From Streptomyces sp. Je 1-369 (GTDB lineage: Bacteria > Actinomycetota > Actinomycetes > Streptomycetales > Streptomycetaceae), in the NCBI RefSeq assembly GCF_026810505.1, contig NZ_CP101750.1, positions 5,637,501 to 5,701,500 on the forward strand: a stretch of 64,000 bases of DNA, written 5' to 3'. A program made the position numbers and the translations under genes. Below, piece by piece: positions 42,999 to 54,138 of this stretch. Numbering within the stretch: position 1 is the stretch's first letter; each line of letters begins with the position of its first letter. The notes under the pieces are model-generated. The model saw only the letters and a program-made list of their open reading frames with translations, searched no databases and had not been told where the DNA came from.

Positions 42999-44639
42999 AT
43001 GCGTGGTGCCAAGAGCGCCAAGTGGGTCGCGTGCGCGATAACCGTCACTCTGGCGGCGACCGCCTGCGGCGGTGGCGGCAGCGACAGCAGTGACGACATG
43101 AACAAGGGCAAGGCGGACCCGAAGGGCATTGTCACCGCGCAGCTCAGCGAGCCGCAGAACCCGCTGCAGCCGGCCAACGCCAAGGAGAGCCAGGGCAGCC
43201 GCGTTCTGCGTACGGTCTTCGCGGGTCTGGTCGACTACAAGCCCGGCAGCACCGAGCTCGAGAACATCAACGCCGAGTCGGTCAAGCCGAACAAGGACTC
43301 CTCGGTCTGGACCGTCAAGCTGAAGCCCGGCTGGAAGTTCCACGACGGCACCACGGTGACCGCCAAGTCCTACGTGGACTCCTGGAACTGGTCGGCCAAC
43401 GTGGCCAACAACCAGACCAACTCCAGCTGGTTCGCGGACATCAAGGGCTACGAGGACGTCCACCCCGAGAAGGGCAAGCCCAAGTCCGACAAGATGTCGG
43501 GTCTGAAGGTCGTCGACGAGAACACCTTCACCGTCACGCTGAACAGCCCCGTCTCGTACTTCGCGTACAAGCTCGGCTACGACGTGTGGGCGCCGCTTCC
43601 CGAGGCCTTCTTCAAGGACCCGAAGGCGTTCGGCCAGAAGCCGATCGGCAACGGCCCCTACAAGTTCGTCTCGTGGGACCACAACAAGCTGGTCAAGGTC
43701 CGCAAGTTCGAGGACTACAAGGGCCCGAACGCGGCGAAGAACGGCGGCATCGACTTCAAGAACTACACGAAGGCCGACGCCGCGTACTCGGACCTGCGCT
43801 CGAACAACCTCGACTGGATCGAGCAGGTTCCGACCACCGCGCTGACGAACTACAAGCAGGACCTCGGCGACCGCGCGATCGACCAGGAGTACTCCGCGGT
43901 CCAGTCGGTCGTCCCGGCGTTCTACTCGAAGCAGTTCAAGGACATCGACCCCAAGGTCATCCAGGGTCTGTCCATGGCGATCGACCGCGACACGATCACC
44001 AAGAAGGTGCTGCACGGCACCCGTACCCCGGCGGACTCCTTCGTCGCGCGCGGCGTGCTCGGCCACAAGGACGGCGCCCTCGGCGACGTCGCCAAGTTCG
44101 ACCCGGCGAAGGCCAAGGCCCTCATCAAGGAGGGTGGCGGCGTTCCGGGCGACAAGATCTCGATCCAGTTCAACGCCGACCAGGACCACAAGCCGTGGGT
44201 CGACGCGGTCTGCAACAGCATCCGCAAGTCGGTCGGCGTCGAGTGCGTCGGCGACTCCAAGCCGACCTTCCAGGCCGACCTGAACGCGCGTGACAACAAG
44301 CAGGTCAAGTCCATGTACCGCGGTGGCTGGGTGCTCGACTACCCCGTCAACTCGAACTTCATGCGGGACCTGTACGGCAGCAAGGCCGCCGGTAACACCA
44401 GCGGGTTCTCCAACAAGGAGTTCGACGAGCTGAGCACCAAGGCCGACAAGGCCGCCACGCTCGACGAGACCGTGAAGCTGTACCAGGAGGCGGAGCAGAT
44501 CCTCGTCAAGGAGATGCCGGCCATCCCGCTGTGGTTCTACAAGGTCAACAGCGGCCAGTCGACCAACATCCTCGGCAAGATCCCTTACGGCCAGGACGGC
44601 GACCCCATCTTCACCGACGTTCAGGTGAAGCAGAAGTAA
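42999..44639 (+). CDS. Oligopeptide-binding lipoprotein (operon 1)
   Basis: A 546-residue family-5 ABC binding protein (OppA/BldKB-like). The lipoprotein signal is MRGAKSAKWVACAITVTLAATAC with C23 as anchor. The ligand-binding fold includes LKPGWKFHDGTTVTAKSYVDSW and PIGNGPYKFVSWDHNK. The ATG at 42999 follows AGGAGGA; an upstream in-frame ATG overlaps the ribosome site and is rejected. It heads an SBP-permease-permease-ATPase-ATPase operon. Its first 25 residues are nearly identical in pattern to those of the operon 2 SBP. Confidence 0.92.
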   Translation: MRGAKSAKWVACAITVTLAATACGGGGSDSSDDMNKGKADPKGIVTAQLSEPQNPLQPANAKESQGSRVLRTVFAGLVDYKPGSTELENINAESVKPNKDSSVWTVKLKPGWKFHDGTTVTAKSYVDSWNWSANVANNQTNSSWFADIKGYEDVHPEKGKPKSDKMSGLKVVDENTFTVTLNSPVSYFAYKLGYDVWAPLPEAFFKDPKAFGQKPIGNGPYKFVSWDHNKLVKVRKFEDYKGPNAAKNGGIDFKNYTKADAAYSDLRSNNLDWIEQVPTTALTNYKQDLGDRAIDQEYSAVQSVVPAFYSKQFKDIDPKVIQGLSMAIDRDTITKKVLHGTRTPADSFVARGVLGHKDGALGDVAKFDPAKAKALIKEGGGVPGDKISIQFNADQDHKPWVDAVCNSIRKSVGVECVGDSKPTFQADLNARDNKQVKSMYRGGWVLDYPVNSNFMRDLYGSKAAGNTSGFSNKEFDELSTKADKAATLDETVKLYQEAEQILVKEMPAIPLWFYKVNSGQSTNILGKIPYGQDGDPIFTDVQVKQK

Positions 44640-44788
44640 GCATCGGGACCCGTCGTCGGGTGCCGCTGTCCCAACAACGGGGCGGCGGCACCCGACCGCA
44701 GGCGCGCAGGCCCGTATCTCTCCACCCCCACCCTGCGGTTGAGGAGATTGCGTAGGCCGACGCCGACCCCTCACGGCATGGAGGCATG

Positions 44789-45715
44789 ATGGGGCGCTAC
44801 GCCGCCAGGCGACTGCTCCAGATGATCCCGATCTTCATCGGGACCACTCTGTTGATTTTCCTCATGGTCCACATCCTTCCCGGAGATCCCATCCGGGCGA
44901 TGTGGGGCGACAAGGCCGCTGACCCCGCACAGGTCGCGGCACTGCGCCATGAGTTCGGGCTCGACCAGCCCGTGTGGAACCAATACCTCGACTACATGGC
45001 CAACCTCTTCCAAGGGGACTTCGGCCGGACGTTCGGTGGCCGCGAGGTCGTCGACGTGATGTCGGAGGCATTCCCGGTGACGCTCAGACTCGCCGGTCTC
45101 GCCATCGTCATCGAGATCATCATCGGCATCGGTCTCGGTGCGTGGGCGGGCCTGAAGGCGGGCAAGACGGTGGACTCAGGTGTCCTCGTCTTCACCCTCC
45201 TCGTGATCTCCGTCCCGGTGTTCGTGCTCGGCTACCTCGCCCGGTTCATCTTCGCCGACGAACTCGGCTGGCTGCCGCCGAACGTGCAGGACTCCACGGA
45301 CTTCTCGCAGCTCTTCCTGCCTGCGTTCGTACTCGCGATGCTCTCCATGGCCTACGTGGCACGGCTGACCCGCACGACGTTCGCCGAGAACCTGCGGGCC
45401 GACTACATGCGCACCGCGACGGCCAAGGGGCTGCCGCGCCGCCGCATCGTCGGTGTCCACCTGCTGCGCAACTCGCTGATTCCCGTGATCACCTTCATCG
45501 GCACGGACATCGGCGGCTTCATCGGGGGTGCCGTCATCACCGAGGGCATCTTCAACGTGCAGGGAGTGGGCAACCTGCTCTACAGGGCGATCCAGACGAG
45601 CGAGGGCTCCACGATCGTCGGTGTGGTGACGATCATCGTCCTCGTCATCCTGCTGATCAACCTGATCATCGACCTGCTGTACGCGGTCCTGGACCCGAGG
45701 ATCCGGTATGCCTGA
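44789..45715 (+). CDS. Oligopeptide ABC permease B (operon 1)
   Basis: A 308-residue OppB-type permease with six or so transmembrane helices (MGRYAARRLLQMIPIFIGTTLLIFLMVHI at the N-terminus). The EAA-like ATPase-docking loop is in the region ADYMRTATAKGLPRRRIVGVHLLRNSLIP. The start at 44789 is preferred over 44786 because it gives more room after GGAGG and aligns with the operon 2 paralogue (MGRYVIRRLLQMIPVF). The downstream permease overlaps it by 8 bp. Confidence 0.93.
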   Translation: MGRYAARRLLQMIPIFIGTTLLIFLMVHILPGDPIRAMWGDKAADPAQVAALRHEFGLDQPVWNQYLDYMANLFQGDFGRTFGGREVVDVMSEAFPVTLRLAGLAIVIEIIIGIGLGAWAGLKAGKTVDSGVLVFTLLVISVPVFVLGYLARFIFADELGWLPPNVQDSTDFSQLFLPAFVLAMLSMAYVARLTRTTFAENLRADYMRTATAKGLPRRRIVGVHLLRNSLIPVITFIGTDIGGFIGGAVITEGIFNVQGVGNLLYRAIQTSEGSTIVGVVTIIVLVILLINLIIDLLYAVLDPRIRYA

Positions 45716-46703
45716 CGCACCTGTGAGCAAGACGGCCGTCGAGGTCTCTCCGGCCACGGCACGCCCGGAGGACGGCGCGGACACCGCGGCCGCGGGCGTC
45801 TCCGCCACCAAGGGCAAGGCCGGCGGCGGCCAGGGCGACAAGGCCCGTTCGCTGTGGGGCGACGCCTGGTTCGAGCTGCGGCACCGCCCGATGTTCTGGA
45901 TCTCGGCGTCCCTGCTGGTCCTGCTCCTCCTGATCGCGGCCTTCCCGGGGATCTTCACCGGCGCCGACCCGCGCGACGGTGACCTGACCAACCACTTCCT
46001 GAGCAAGCCGGAACTGACCCACTTCTTCCAGGCCGACTGGTTCGGCTACGACGGCCAGGGCCGCTCCATCTACGCCCGGGTCATCTACGGAACGCGTGCG
46101 TCGGTCCTGGTCGGTGTGGGCGTGACCGTCCTCGTCACCCTGCTCGGCGGCCTGCTCGGCATGCTGGCGGGGTACTTCGGGGGCTGGATCGACTCGGTCA
46201 TCTCCCGGGTTACGGACATCTTCTTCGGTCTGCCCTTCCTGCTCGGCACGATGGTCATCCTGAACGCCTTCACCGAGCGCAAGGTCTACGTCGTCATCGC
46301 GTCCCTCGCGTTCCTCGGCTGGACCTCGATCGCCCGTGTGACGCGCGCTTCCGTCATCAGCGCCAAGCAGGCCGACTACGTGACGGCGGCTCGGGCGCTC
46401 GGCGCCGGGACCACCAGGATGCTGTTCCGCCATGTGATGCCGAACGCCATCGCGCCGACCATCGTGGTCGCGACGATCGCGCTGGGCGGCTACATCTCGG
46501 CGGAGGCGACCCTCTCCTACCTCGGACTCGGTCTCGCCGACCCGACGATTTCCTGGGGCATCGACATCTCCGAGGGCAGCACGGCGATCCGGGACAACCC
46601 GCACGCCCTGTTCTTCCCCGCGGGAATGCTGAGCATCACGGTCTTCGCGTTCATCATGCTCGGCGACGCGGTCCGCGACGCCCTCGACCCCAAGCTGCGC
46701 TGA
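45708..46703 (+). CDS. Oligopeptide ABC permease C (operon 1)
   Basis: A 331-residue OppC-type permease. A long cytoplasmic N-terminus (about 1-60, A/T/G-rich) precedes the first helix (MFWISASLLVLLLLIAAFPGIF). The docking loop is QADYVTAARALGAGTTRMLFRHVMPNAIAPTIV. It overlaps the OppB-like gene by 8 bp and is 11 bp ahead of the first ATPase. Confidence 0.93.
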   Translation: MPDAPVSKTAVEVSPATARPEDGADTAAAGVSATKGKAGGGQGDKARSLWGDAWFELRHRPMFWISASLLVLLLLIAAFPGIFTGADPRDGDLTNHFLSKPELTHFFQADWFGYDGQGRSIYARVIYGTRASVLVGVGVTVLVTLLGGLLGMLAGYFGGWIDSVISRVTDIFFGLPFLLGTMVILNAFTERKVYVVIASLAFLGWTSIARVTRASVISAKQADYVTAARALGAGTTRMLFRHVMPNAIAPTIVVATIALGGYISAEATLSYLGLGLADPTISWGIDISEGSTAIRDNPHALFFPAGMLSITVFAFIMLGDAVRDALDPKLR

Positions 46704-46714
46704 GGGAGGCGTAC

Positions 46715-47768
46715 GTGACCAGCATCGACCTCAAACAAGACGCCTTCCCCGCGCCCCGTTCGGGCGAGCAGAAGAGCGGCAGGCTCCTGGACGTCAAGGA
46801 CCTGCACGTCGAGTTCCACACCCGTGACGGCGTGGTCAAGGCCGTCAACGGCGTGAACTACAGCGTGGACGCCGGCGAAACGCTCGCCGTCCTCGGTGAG
46901 TCGGGCTCCGGCAAGTCCGTGACCGCCCAGGCGATCATGGGCATCCTCGACATGCCGCCCGGCAAGATCCCGCAGGGCGAGATCCTCTACCGCGGCCAGG
47001 ACATGCTGAAGATGAGCGGGGAGGAGCGCAGGAAGATCCGCGGCCGCAAGATCGCGATGATCTTCCAGGACGCGCTCTCCTCCCTCAACCCCGTCCTCTC
47101 GGTGGGCTATCAGCTCGGCGAGATGTTCCGGGTGCACGAGGGGCTCAGCCGCAAGGACGCCAGGACCAAGGCCATCGAACTGATGGAGAAGGTCAAGATC
47201 CCGGCGGCCAGGGAGCGGGTGAACGACTACCCGCACCAGTTCTCCGGCGGTATGCGCCAGCGCATCATGATCGCGATGGCGCTCGCCCTGGAGCCGGACC
47301 TGATCATCGCGGACGAGCCCACCACGGCGCTCGACGTGACGGTCCAGGCGCAGGTCATGGACCTGCTGGCCGAGCTCCAGCGCGAGTACAACATGGGCCT
47401 GATCCTGATCACCCACGACCTCGGCGTCGTCGCCGACGTCGCGGACAAGATCGCGGTGATGTACGCGGGCCGGATCGTCGAGACCGCACCCGTCCACGAG
47501 CTGTACAAGCGCCCCGCGCACCCGTACACCCGTGGCCTCCTCGACTCGATCCCGCGCCTGGACCAGAAGGGTTCGGAGCTCTACGCGATCAAGGGCCTGC
47601 CGCCCAACCTGCTCAAGATCCCCGGTGGTTGCGCGTTCAACCCGCGCTGCCCCAAGGCGCAGGACATCTGCCGCACGGAGGTCCCGGCGCTCGTGCCGGT
47701 CACCGAGCAGGACGGCGCGGAGCTGCCGGGCCGCGGCAGCGCGTGCCACTTCTGGAAGGAGACGATCC

Positions 47769-47776
<8 letters not shown>
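46715..47776 (+). CDS. Oligopeptide ABC ATPase D (operon 1)
   Basis: A 353-residue OppD-type ATPase. Walker A is GESGSGKS, the signature is [11 protein letters not shown], and Walker B is [12 protein letters not shown]. The C-terminal oligopeptide domain has cysteines in CAFNPRCPKAQDIC and a later C in SACHFW; the spacing (C-x5-C-x6-C ... C) is shared by all four ATPases here. The GTG start has GGGAGG just upstream. It overlaps the next gene by 8 bp. Confidence 0.94.
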
Positions 47777-48935
<1,159 letters not shown>

Positions 48936-48949
48936 CCTCTCCGCACATC

Positions 48950-48990
48950 CGCCCGTACCCCGCGAACGCCATGTTCGCGGGGTACGGGCG
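48950..48990. terminator. Perfect 18-bp hairpin after operon 1
   Basis: CGCCCGTACCCCGCGAAC (48950-48967) and its exact complement (48973-48990) flank a 5-nt loop. It begins 14 bp past the ATPase stop and ends 12 bp before the Shine-Dalgarno site of the next gene. It likely terminates operon 1. Confidence 0.88.
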
Positions 48991-49014
48991 TTCCGCGCTT
49001 CCGGAGGGGGACCG

Positions 49015-49554
49015 GTGACTTCCTCCCCCGCGACCCTGTCCCTGCGCCCCTGGCGCCAGGAGGACGCCGAAGCTGTCCTGACCGCCTTCGGCACACCGGA
49101 GATGACGCGCCAAGCGGACGAGCCGGTCGACTCCCCGGCCGCGGCCGCCGACTGGATCACCCGCCGCACCAGGGACCGTGACCTCGACAGGGCCTACGCC
49201 TTCGCCGTGACGGACGAGAACGGCACGCCTCTGGGTAACGTCGCGGTGGGCGCGGTCAACCGGACCCACGCCACGGGCTGGGTGTCGTACTGGACGACTC
49301 CGGCCGCGCGGGGGAGGGGCGTGGCCGCGTACGGCTGCGCGGCGCTGGCACGCTGGTGCTTCGACGAACTGGCCCTCCACCGCCTGGAACTGGCCCACCG
49401 CACCAACAACCCCGCCTCCTGCGCCGTGGCCCACGCGGCAGGCTTCGCGGTGGAGGGCCTGCAACGCCAGAAGCTGGCGTACGACGGGGTGCGGTACGAC
49501 GTGGAGCTGCATGCGCGGTTGGCGTCGGACGTGGTGCCGGGAACCTACCTGTAA
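49015..49554 (+). CDS. GNAT acetyltransferase (RimJ/RimL type)
   Basis: A 179-residue N-acetyltransferase. LRPWRQEDAEAVLTAF at the start, the acetyl-CoA loop region TPAARGRGVAAYGCAALARWCFDEL and LELAHRTNNPASCAVAHAAGF fit the RimJ/RimL branch (GNAT acetylating protein N-termini or small molecules). The GTG is preceded by GGAGGGGG. It lies between the two oligopeptide operons; substrate is unknown. Confidence 0.87.
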   Translation: MTSSPATLSLRPWRQEDAEAVLTAFGTPEMTRQADEPVDSPAAAADWITRRTRDRDLDRAYAFAVTDENGTPLGNVAVGAVNRTHATGWVSYWTTPAARGRGVAAYGCAALARWCFDELALHRLELAHRTNNPASCAVAHAAGFAVEGLQRQKLAYDGVRYDVELHARLASDVVPGTYL

Positions 49555-49664
49555 CAACTCACCCCCGCCCGGCGTGTATCTGTCAGGAGCGGCGTCGGAT
49601 CCGGCGGACCGCACCCTCGTGCCGCGTCGAGTGGGACGTCGTCGCCAGTACGGGAGTAGGTCCG

Positions 49665-50198
49665 TCACATCGGCAGTGACCGCAGTCGCAGCGGCCCCTC
49701 CGGCCACCGCGCCCCCTCGTGCAGCGGTGTCACCATCGTGCGCAGGGGCATGGTGATCACCCGGTCTCCGGGCTGCTCGACCCGGACCGGGGTCTCCGGA
49801 GGTATCGCCTGCCAGCCCAGGCGTTCGTACAGGGGGACCAGGGGTGGCCGGCAGAAGAGGAGGGCGTGGGGTGGGCCCAGGGTGGTGGCGTGGGCCAGCG
49901 CCGTGGCGATGACGCGGCGGGCCAGGCCGTGGCCCCGGACGTCGGGGGCGACGGCCACGCCGCCCACGCCGATGACCTCCGTGAGGTCGGAGCCGTCGAC
50001 CGTGACGGGGAGGCGGCGGAGCCCGGCGTGGGCAATCAGGCGGCCGTCGTGGCGTATGCCGAAGTGGTCTTCCTTGGGGAGCCAGGCAAGGCCTGTCTCC
50101 GCGACGCCGAACGGGTCCTCGCCGGTGCCGAGGATCTCCTGCTGGTCGGCCTTCGTGTACCGGGCCAGGCGGAAGCCGGCCGTGTCGGGTGTGTTCAT
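49665..50198 (-). CDS. GNAT acetyltransferase
   Basis: A 177-residue GNAT protein. The motif GVGGVAVAPDVRGHGLARRVIATALAHA is the acetyl-CoA binding site (RGHGLARR), and PLYERLGWQAIP is a conserved C-terminal motif. The ATG at 50198 is preceded by a GCGGGG sequence; a GTG six codons upstream (50216) is possible but lacks a clear ribosome site. It is divergent from operon 2. Substrate is not indicated. Confidence 0.85.
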   Translation of the reverse strand: MNTPDTAGFRLARYTKADQQEILGTGEDPFGVAETGLAWLPKEDHFGIRHDGRLIAHAGLRRLPVTVDGSDLTEVIGVGGVAVAPDVRGHGLARRVIATALAHATTLGPPHALLFCRPPLVPLYERLGWQAIPPETPVRVEQPGDRVITMPLRTMVTPLHEGARWPEGPLRLRSLPM

Positions 50199-50591
50199 CC
50201 CCGCATGATGGGGCACGAGTCGGTCCGCGTGGTGCGGCGGGCCCGGAACCGGCTGGCTACAGGGACTTGCGGGGCGCGGGGGTCGCCAACTCGGCGGGTA
50301 ATTCCGGGTAGTGGCACGCCGTCAGGTGGGGCGGGCGTTGCCGTCGATGCGGATCAGTGCGGGGTCATCAGTGCGGGGTCCTCCGATGCGTGATGGACAA
50401 GGTGCGCCAGGGCCGGGCGAGCGCGGCATTGAGTCAGTCGGATATGAGTCCGGTATGCGGGCGGAAGCGTCTCGGAATGCGTACATCCGGATGGGCTCCG
50501 ACTCATACGGGTGGGATAAATGTGCGGTTCATTCCTCTTGCGGCGATATTTGGCGGTAAGTATTCGCGACAGCTGAGGACAGGAGAACTCC
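50199..50591. other. 393-bp intergenic region upstream of operon 2
   Basis: No gene is visible. ATCAGTGCGGGGTC occurs twice in tandem (50353-50366 and 50367-50380). The end of the region has GACAGGAGAACTCC before the ATG at 50592. It must hold promoters for operon 2 and the GNAT gene. No convincing similarity to the operon 1 leader was seen outside the ribosome site. Confidence 0.55.
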
Positions 50592-52223
50592 ATGCGTGGA
50601 GCCACGCACGCCAAGTGGGCCGCATGTGCCGTGACCGTCGCTCTCGCGGCGACGGCCTGCGGCGGCGGGGGAAGCGGTGGCGGCGGTGGCGACGGCTCCG
50701 GCATCGTGAGCTCCTCCTGGGGCGACCCCCAGAACCCGCTGGAACCCGCGAACACCAACGAGGTGCAGGGCGGCAAGATCCTCGACATGGTCTTCCGCGG
50801 CCTCAAGCGGTACGACCCGAAGACCGGCGAGGCCAAGGACATGATCGCCGAGTCCATCGATGCCAAGGACGCCCAGAACTTCACCGTCAAGATCAAGGAC
50901 AACTGGAAGTTCAGCAACGGCGAGAAGATCACCGCCAAGTCGTTCGTGGACGCCTGGAACTACGGCGCGAACCTCAAGAACAACCAGAAGAACGCGTACT
51001 TCTTCGGCTACATCGAGGGCTACGACAAGGTCCACCCCGAGAAGGGCGACCCCGGCGCCCAGACCCTCTCCGGACTCAAGGTCGTCGACGACAGGACCTT
51101 CACGGTCAAGCTCAGCCAGAAGTTCTCCACATGGCCCGACACCCTCGGCTACCCGGCCTTCGCGCCGCTGCCCAAGGCGTTCTACGACGACCACGAGGCC
51201 TGGCTCTCCAAGCCCGTCGGCAACGGCCCGTACACCGTGGACTCGTACACCAAGGGCTCCAAGATGTCCCTGCGCAAGTGGGACGGCTACCCCGGCGACG
51301 ACAAGGCGCAGAACGGCGGTGTGGACATGAAGGTCTACACCGACAACAACACCGCCTACACCGACCTGATGGCAGGCAACCTCGACCTCGTCGACGACGT
51401 CCCCGCCGCACAGCTCAAGAACGCCAAGAACGACCTCGGCGACCGCTACATCAACACCCCCGCCGGCATCATCCAGACCCTCGCCTTCCCGTTCTACGAC
51501 AGCAAGTGGAACAAGCCCGGCACGGAGAAGGTCCGACAGGGCCTGTCCATGGCGATCAACCGCGAGCAGATCACCGAGACGATCTTCCAGAAGACGCGCA
51601 CGCCCGCCTCCGACTGGACCTCACCGGTCCTCGGCGAGAAGGGCGGCTACAAGGGAGGGCTCTGCGGCGACGCCTGCACCTACGACGCCGCGAAGGCCAA
51701 GAAGCTCGTCGAGGAGGGCGGCGGCATCCCCGGCGGCACCCTCAAGGTGACCTACAACGCGGACACCGGCTCCCACAAGGAGTGGGTCGACGCCGTCTGC
51801 AACTCCATCAACAAGGCGCTCGGCGAGGACAAGGCCTGCGTCGCCAACCCCGTCGGCACCTTCGCGGACTTCCGCAGCAAGGCCTCCAAGCAGGAACTCG
51901 ACGGCGCCTGGCGCGCGGGCTGGCAGATGGACTACCCGCTGATCCAGAACTTCCTGGAGCCGGTCTACTTCACCGACGCCCCGTCGAACGACGGCAAGTA
52001 CACCGACGCCGAGTTCGACAGGCTCGTCAACGAGGCCAACGGTGAGACGGACACCAACAAGGCCATCGGCAAGTTCCAGGACGCCGAGAAGATCCTCGCC
52101 AAGGACATGCCCGCCATCCCGCTCTGGTACCAGAACGGCAGCGCCGGCTACTCGGACAAGGTCTCCGACGTCTCCCTGAACCAGTTCAGCGTGCCGGTCT
52201 ACAACGAGATCAAGGTCAACTGA
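50592..52223 (+). CDS. Oligopeptide-binding lipoprotein (operon 2)
   Basis: A 543-residue family-5 binding protein with the lipoprotein signal MRGATHAKWAACAVTVALAATAC, C23. It is clearly paralogous to the operon 1 lipoprotein: DPQNPLEPANTNEVQGGK here against EPQNPLQPANAKESQGSR there, and GYDKVHPEKGDP against GYEDVHPEKGKP. It has the charged or aromatic ligand-binding elements of peptide SBPs. It heads the second five-gene operon. Confidence 0.92.
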   Translation: MRGATHAKWAACAVTVALAATACGGGGSGGGGGDGSGIVSSSWGDPQNPLEPANTNEVQGGKILDMVFRGLKRYDPKTGEAKDMIAESIDAKDAQNFTVKIKDNWKFSNGEKITAKSFVDAWNYGANLKNNQKNAYFFGYIEGYDKVHPEKGDPGAQTLSGLKVVDDRTFTVKLSQKFSTWPDTLGYPAFAPLPKAFYDDHEAWLSKPVGNGPYTVDSYTKGSKMSLRKWDGYPGDDKAQNGGVDMKVYTDNNTAYTDLMAGNLDLVDDVPAAQLKNAKNDLGDRYINTPAGIIQTLAFPFYDSKWNKPGTEKVRQGLSMAINREQITETIFQKTRTPASDWTSPVLGEKGGYKGGLCGDACTYDAAKAKKLVEEGGGIPGGTLKVTYNADTGSHKEWVDAVCNSINKALGEDKACVANPVGTFADFRSKASKQELDGAWRAGWQMDYPLIQNFLEPVYFTDAPSNDGKYTDAEFDRLVNEANGETDTNKAIGKFQDAEKILAKDMPAIPLWYQNGSAGYSDKVSDVSLNQFSVPVYNEIKVN

Positions 52224-52241
52224 GACGCCGGGAGCCGCCCC

Positions 52242-53165
52242 ATGGGACGTTATGTGATCCGGCGTCTGCTGCAGATGATCCCGGTCTTCATCGGCGCCAC
52301 GCTGCTGATCTTCCTGATGGTGAACGTGATGGGCGACCCCGTCGCGGGCCTCTGTGGCGACCGCAAGTGCGACCCCGCCACGGCCACCCAGCTGAAGAAG
52401 GAGTTCGGCCTCGATAAGCCGGTGTGGCAGCAGTACCTGACGTACATGGGCAACGTCTTCACCGGCGACTTCGGCACCGCGTTCAACGGCCAGAAGGTCA
52501 CCGAGCTGATGTCGGCGGCCTTCCCCGTCACCATCCGCCTCACCGTCGTCGCGATCGTCTTCGAGATCGTCATCGGCATCTCGCTGGGCGTCCTGACCGG
52601 CCTGCGGCGCGGGCGCCCCATCGACACCGTGGTGCTGCTCCTCACCCTCGTCGTCATCTCCATCCCCACCTTCGTCACCGGGCTCGTCCTGCAACTGCTG
52701 CTCGGCGTGGAGTGGGGCGTCATCAAACCCTCCGTATCCAGCGAGGCGCCCTTCGACGAACTGCTGATCCCGGGACTCGTGCTCGCCTCCGTCTCCCTCG
52801 CCTACGTCACCCGCCTGACCCGCACCTCCATCGCGGAGAACCGGCGCGCCGACTACGTCCGCACCGCCGTCGCCAAGGGCCTCCCGCGCCGCCGCGTCAT
52901 CACCCGGCACCTGCTGCGCAACTCCCTCATCCCCGTCGTCACCTTCATCGGCACCGACGTGGGCGCGCTGATGGGCGGCGCGATCGTCACCGAGCGGATC
53001 TTCAACATCCACGGCGTCGGCTTCCAGCTCTACCAGGGGATCCTCCGCCAGAGCACCCAGACCGTCGTCGGCTTCGTGACCGTCCTCGTCCTGGTCTTCC
53101 TGGTGGCCAACCTCATCGTCGACCTCCTGTACGCCGTACTCGACCCGAGGATCCGCTATGCCTGA
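52242..53165 (+). CDS. Oligopeptide ABC permease B (operon 2)
   Basis: A 307-residue OppB-type permease (MGRYVIRRLLQMIPVFIGATLLIFLMVNVM...), with a DPVAGLCGDRKCDPATA loop containing two cysteines after TM1 and the docking segment DYVRTAVAKGLPRRRVITRHLLRNSLIP. It overlaps the next permease by 8 bp, as in operon 1. The extracytoplasmic Cys pair is not present in the operon 1 paralogue. Confidence 0.93.
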   Translation: MGRYVIRRLLQMIPVFIGATLLIFLMVNVMGDPVAGLCGDRKCDPATATQLKKEFGLDKPVWQQYLTYMGNVFTGDFGTAFNGQKVTELMSAAFPVTIRLTVVAIVFEIVIGISLGVLTGLRRGRPIDTVVLLLTLVVISIPTFVTGLVLQLLLGVEWGVIKPSVSSEAPFDELLIPGLVLASVSLAYVTRLTRTSIAENRRADYVRTAVAKGLPRRRVITRHLLRNSLIPVVTFIGTDVGALMGGAIVTERIFNIHGVGFQLYQGILRQSTQTVVGFVTVLVLVFLVANLIVDLLYAVLDPRIRYA

Positions 53166-54132
53166 ACCGCAGGAGCCGGAGCGCGCGATCGCCGCTACGG
53201 GCATGGGCGGGGCGATGGACCTCGCCACCAGCGAGGCGACCTCCCTGGAGAAGACGCCGGGCGGACCCGGGGGCGGGCCGGCGGCCCCCGCACGCAGCCT
53301 CTGGTCCGACGCCTGGCGGGACCTGCGGCGCAACCCCGTCTTCATCATCTCGGGCCTCATCATCCTGTTCCTCGTCGTCATCTCCCTGTGGCCCTCCCTC
53401 ATCGCCTCCCGCAACCCGCTCGACTGCGACCTCTCCAACGCGCAGAAGAGCTCGGCCCCCGGGCACCCCTTCGGCTTCAACGAGCAGGGCTGCGACGTCT
53501 ACACCCGGGTCGTGTACGGCACCCGCGTCTCCGTCACCGTCGGCGTGTGCGCCACCCTCGGCGTCGCGCTCATCGGCAGTGTCCTCGGCGGGCTCGCCGG
53601 GTTCTTCGGCGGGGCGTGGGACGCGGTCCTCTCCCGCATCACCGACATCTTCTTCGCCATCCCCGTCGTCCTCGGCGGCCTGGTCCTCCTGTCGGTGGTC
53701 ACCAGCTCCACCGTCTGGCCGGTGATCGGCTTCATGGTGCTGCTCGGCTGGCCGCAGATCTCCCGCATCGCCCGAGGCTCCGTCATCACCGCCAAACAGA
53801 ACGACTACGTCCAGGCGGCGCGCGCCCTCGGCGCCTCCAACTCGCGGATGCTGCTCCGCCACATCACCCCGAACGCCGTCGCCCCCGTCATCGTCGTGGC
53901 GACCATCGCGCTCGGCACGTACATCGCCCTGGAGGCCACGCTCTCCTACCTCGGCGTCGGTCTGAAGCCGCCGACCGTCAGCTGGGGCATCGACATCTCG
54001 GCCGCCTCCCAGTACATCCGCAACGCCCCGCACATGCTGCTCTGGCCCGCAGGAGCCCTCGCGATCACCGTCCTCGCGTTCATCATGCTCGGCGACGCGG
54101 TGCGCGACGCCCTCGACCCGAAGCTGAGGTAG
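53158..54132 (+). CDS. Oligopeptide ABC permease C (operon 2)
   Basis: A 324-residue OppC-type permease. An N-terminal cytoplasmic region of about 55 residues rich in A/G/P precedes TM1 (PVFIISGLIILFLVVISLW). It has the docking loop QNDYVQAARALGASNSRMLLRHITPNAVAPVIV. The spacing to the ATPase gene is 6 bp. Confidence 0.93.
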   Translation: MPEPQEPERAIAATGMGGAMDLATSEATSLEKTPGGPGGGPAAPARSLWSDAWRDLRRNPVFIISGLIILFLVVISLWPSLIASRNPLDCDLSNAQKSSAPGHPFGFNEQGCDVYTRVVYGTRVSVTVGVCATLGVALIGSVLGGLAGFFGGAWDAVLSRITDIFFAIPVVLGGLVLLSVVTSSTVWPVIGFMVLLGWPQISRIARGSVITAKQNDYVQAARALGASNSRMLLRHITPNAVAPVIVVATIALGTYIALEATLSYLGVGLKPPTVSWGIDISAASQYIRNAPHMLLWPAGALAITVLAFIMLGDAVRDALDPKLR

Positions 54133-54138
54133 GCGCCC

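Noticed and set aside
47532..47768. An extra 79 residues at the start of the operon 1 OppF-like ATPase
   Set aside because: This part is the shifted frame of the preceding ATPase gene. ATG 47769 gives a natural start and an 8-bp overlap as in the other genes.
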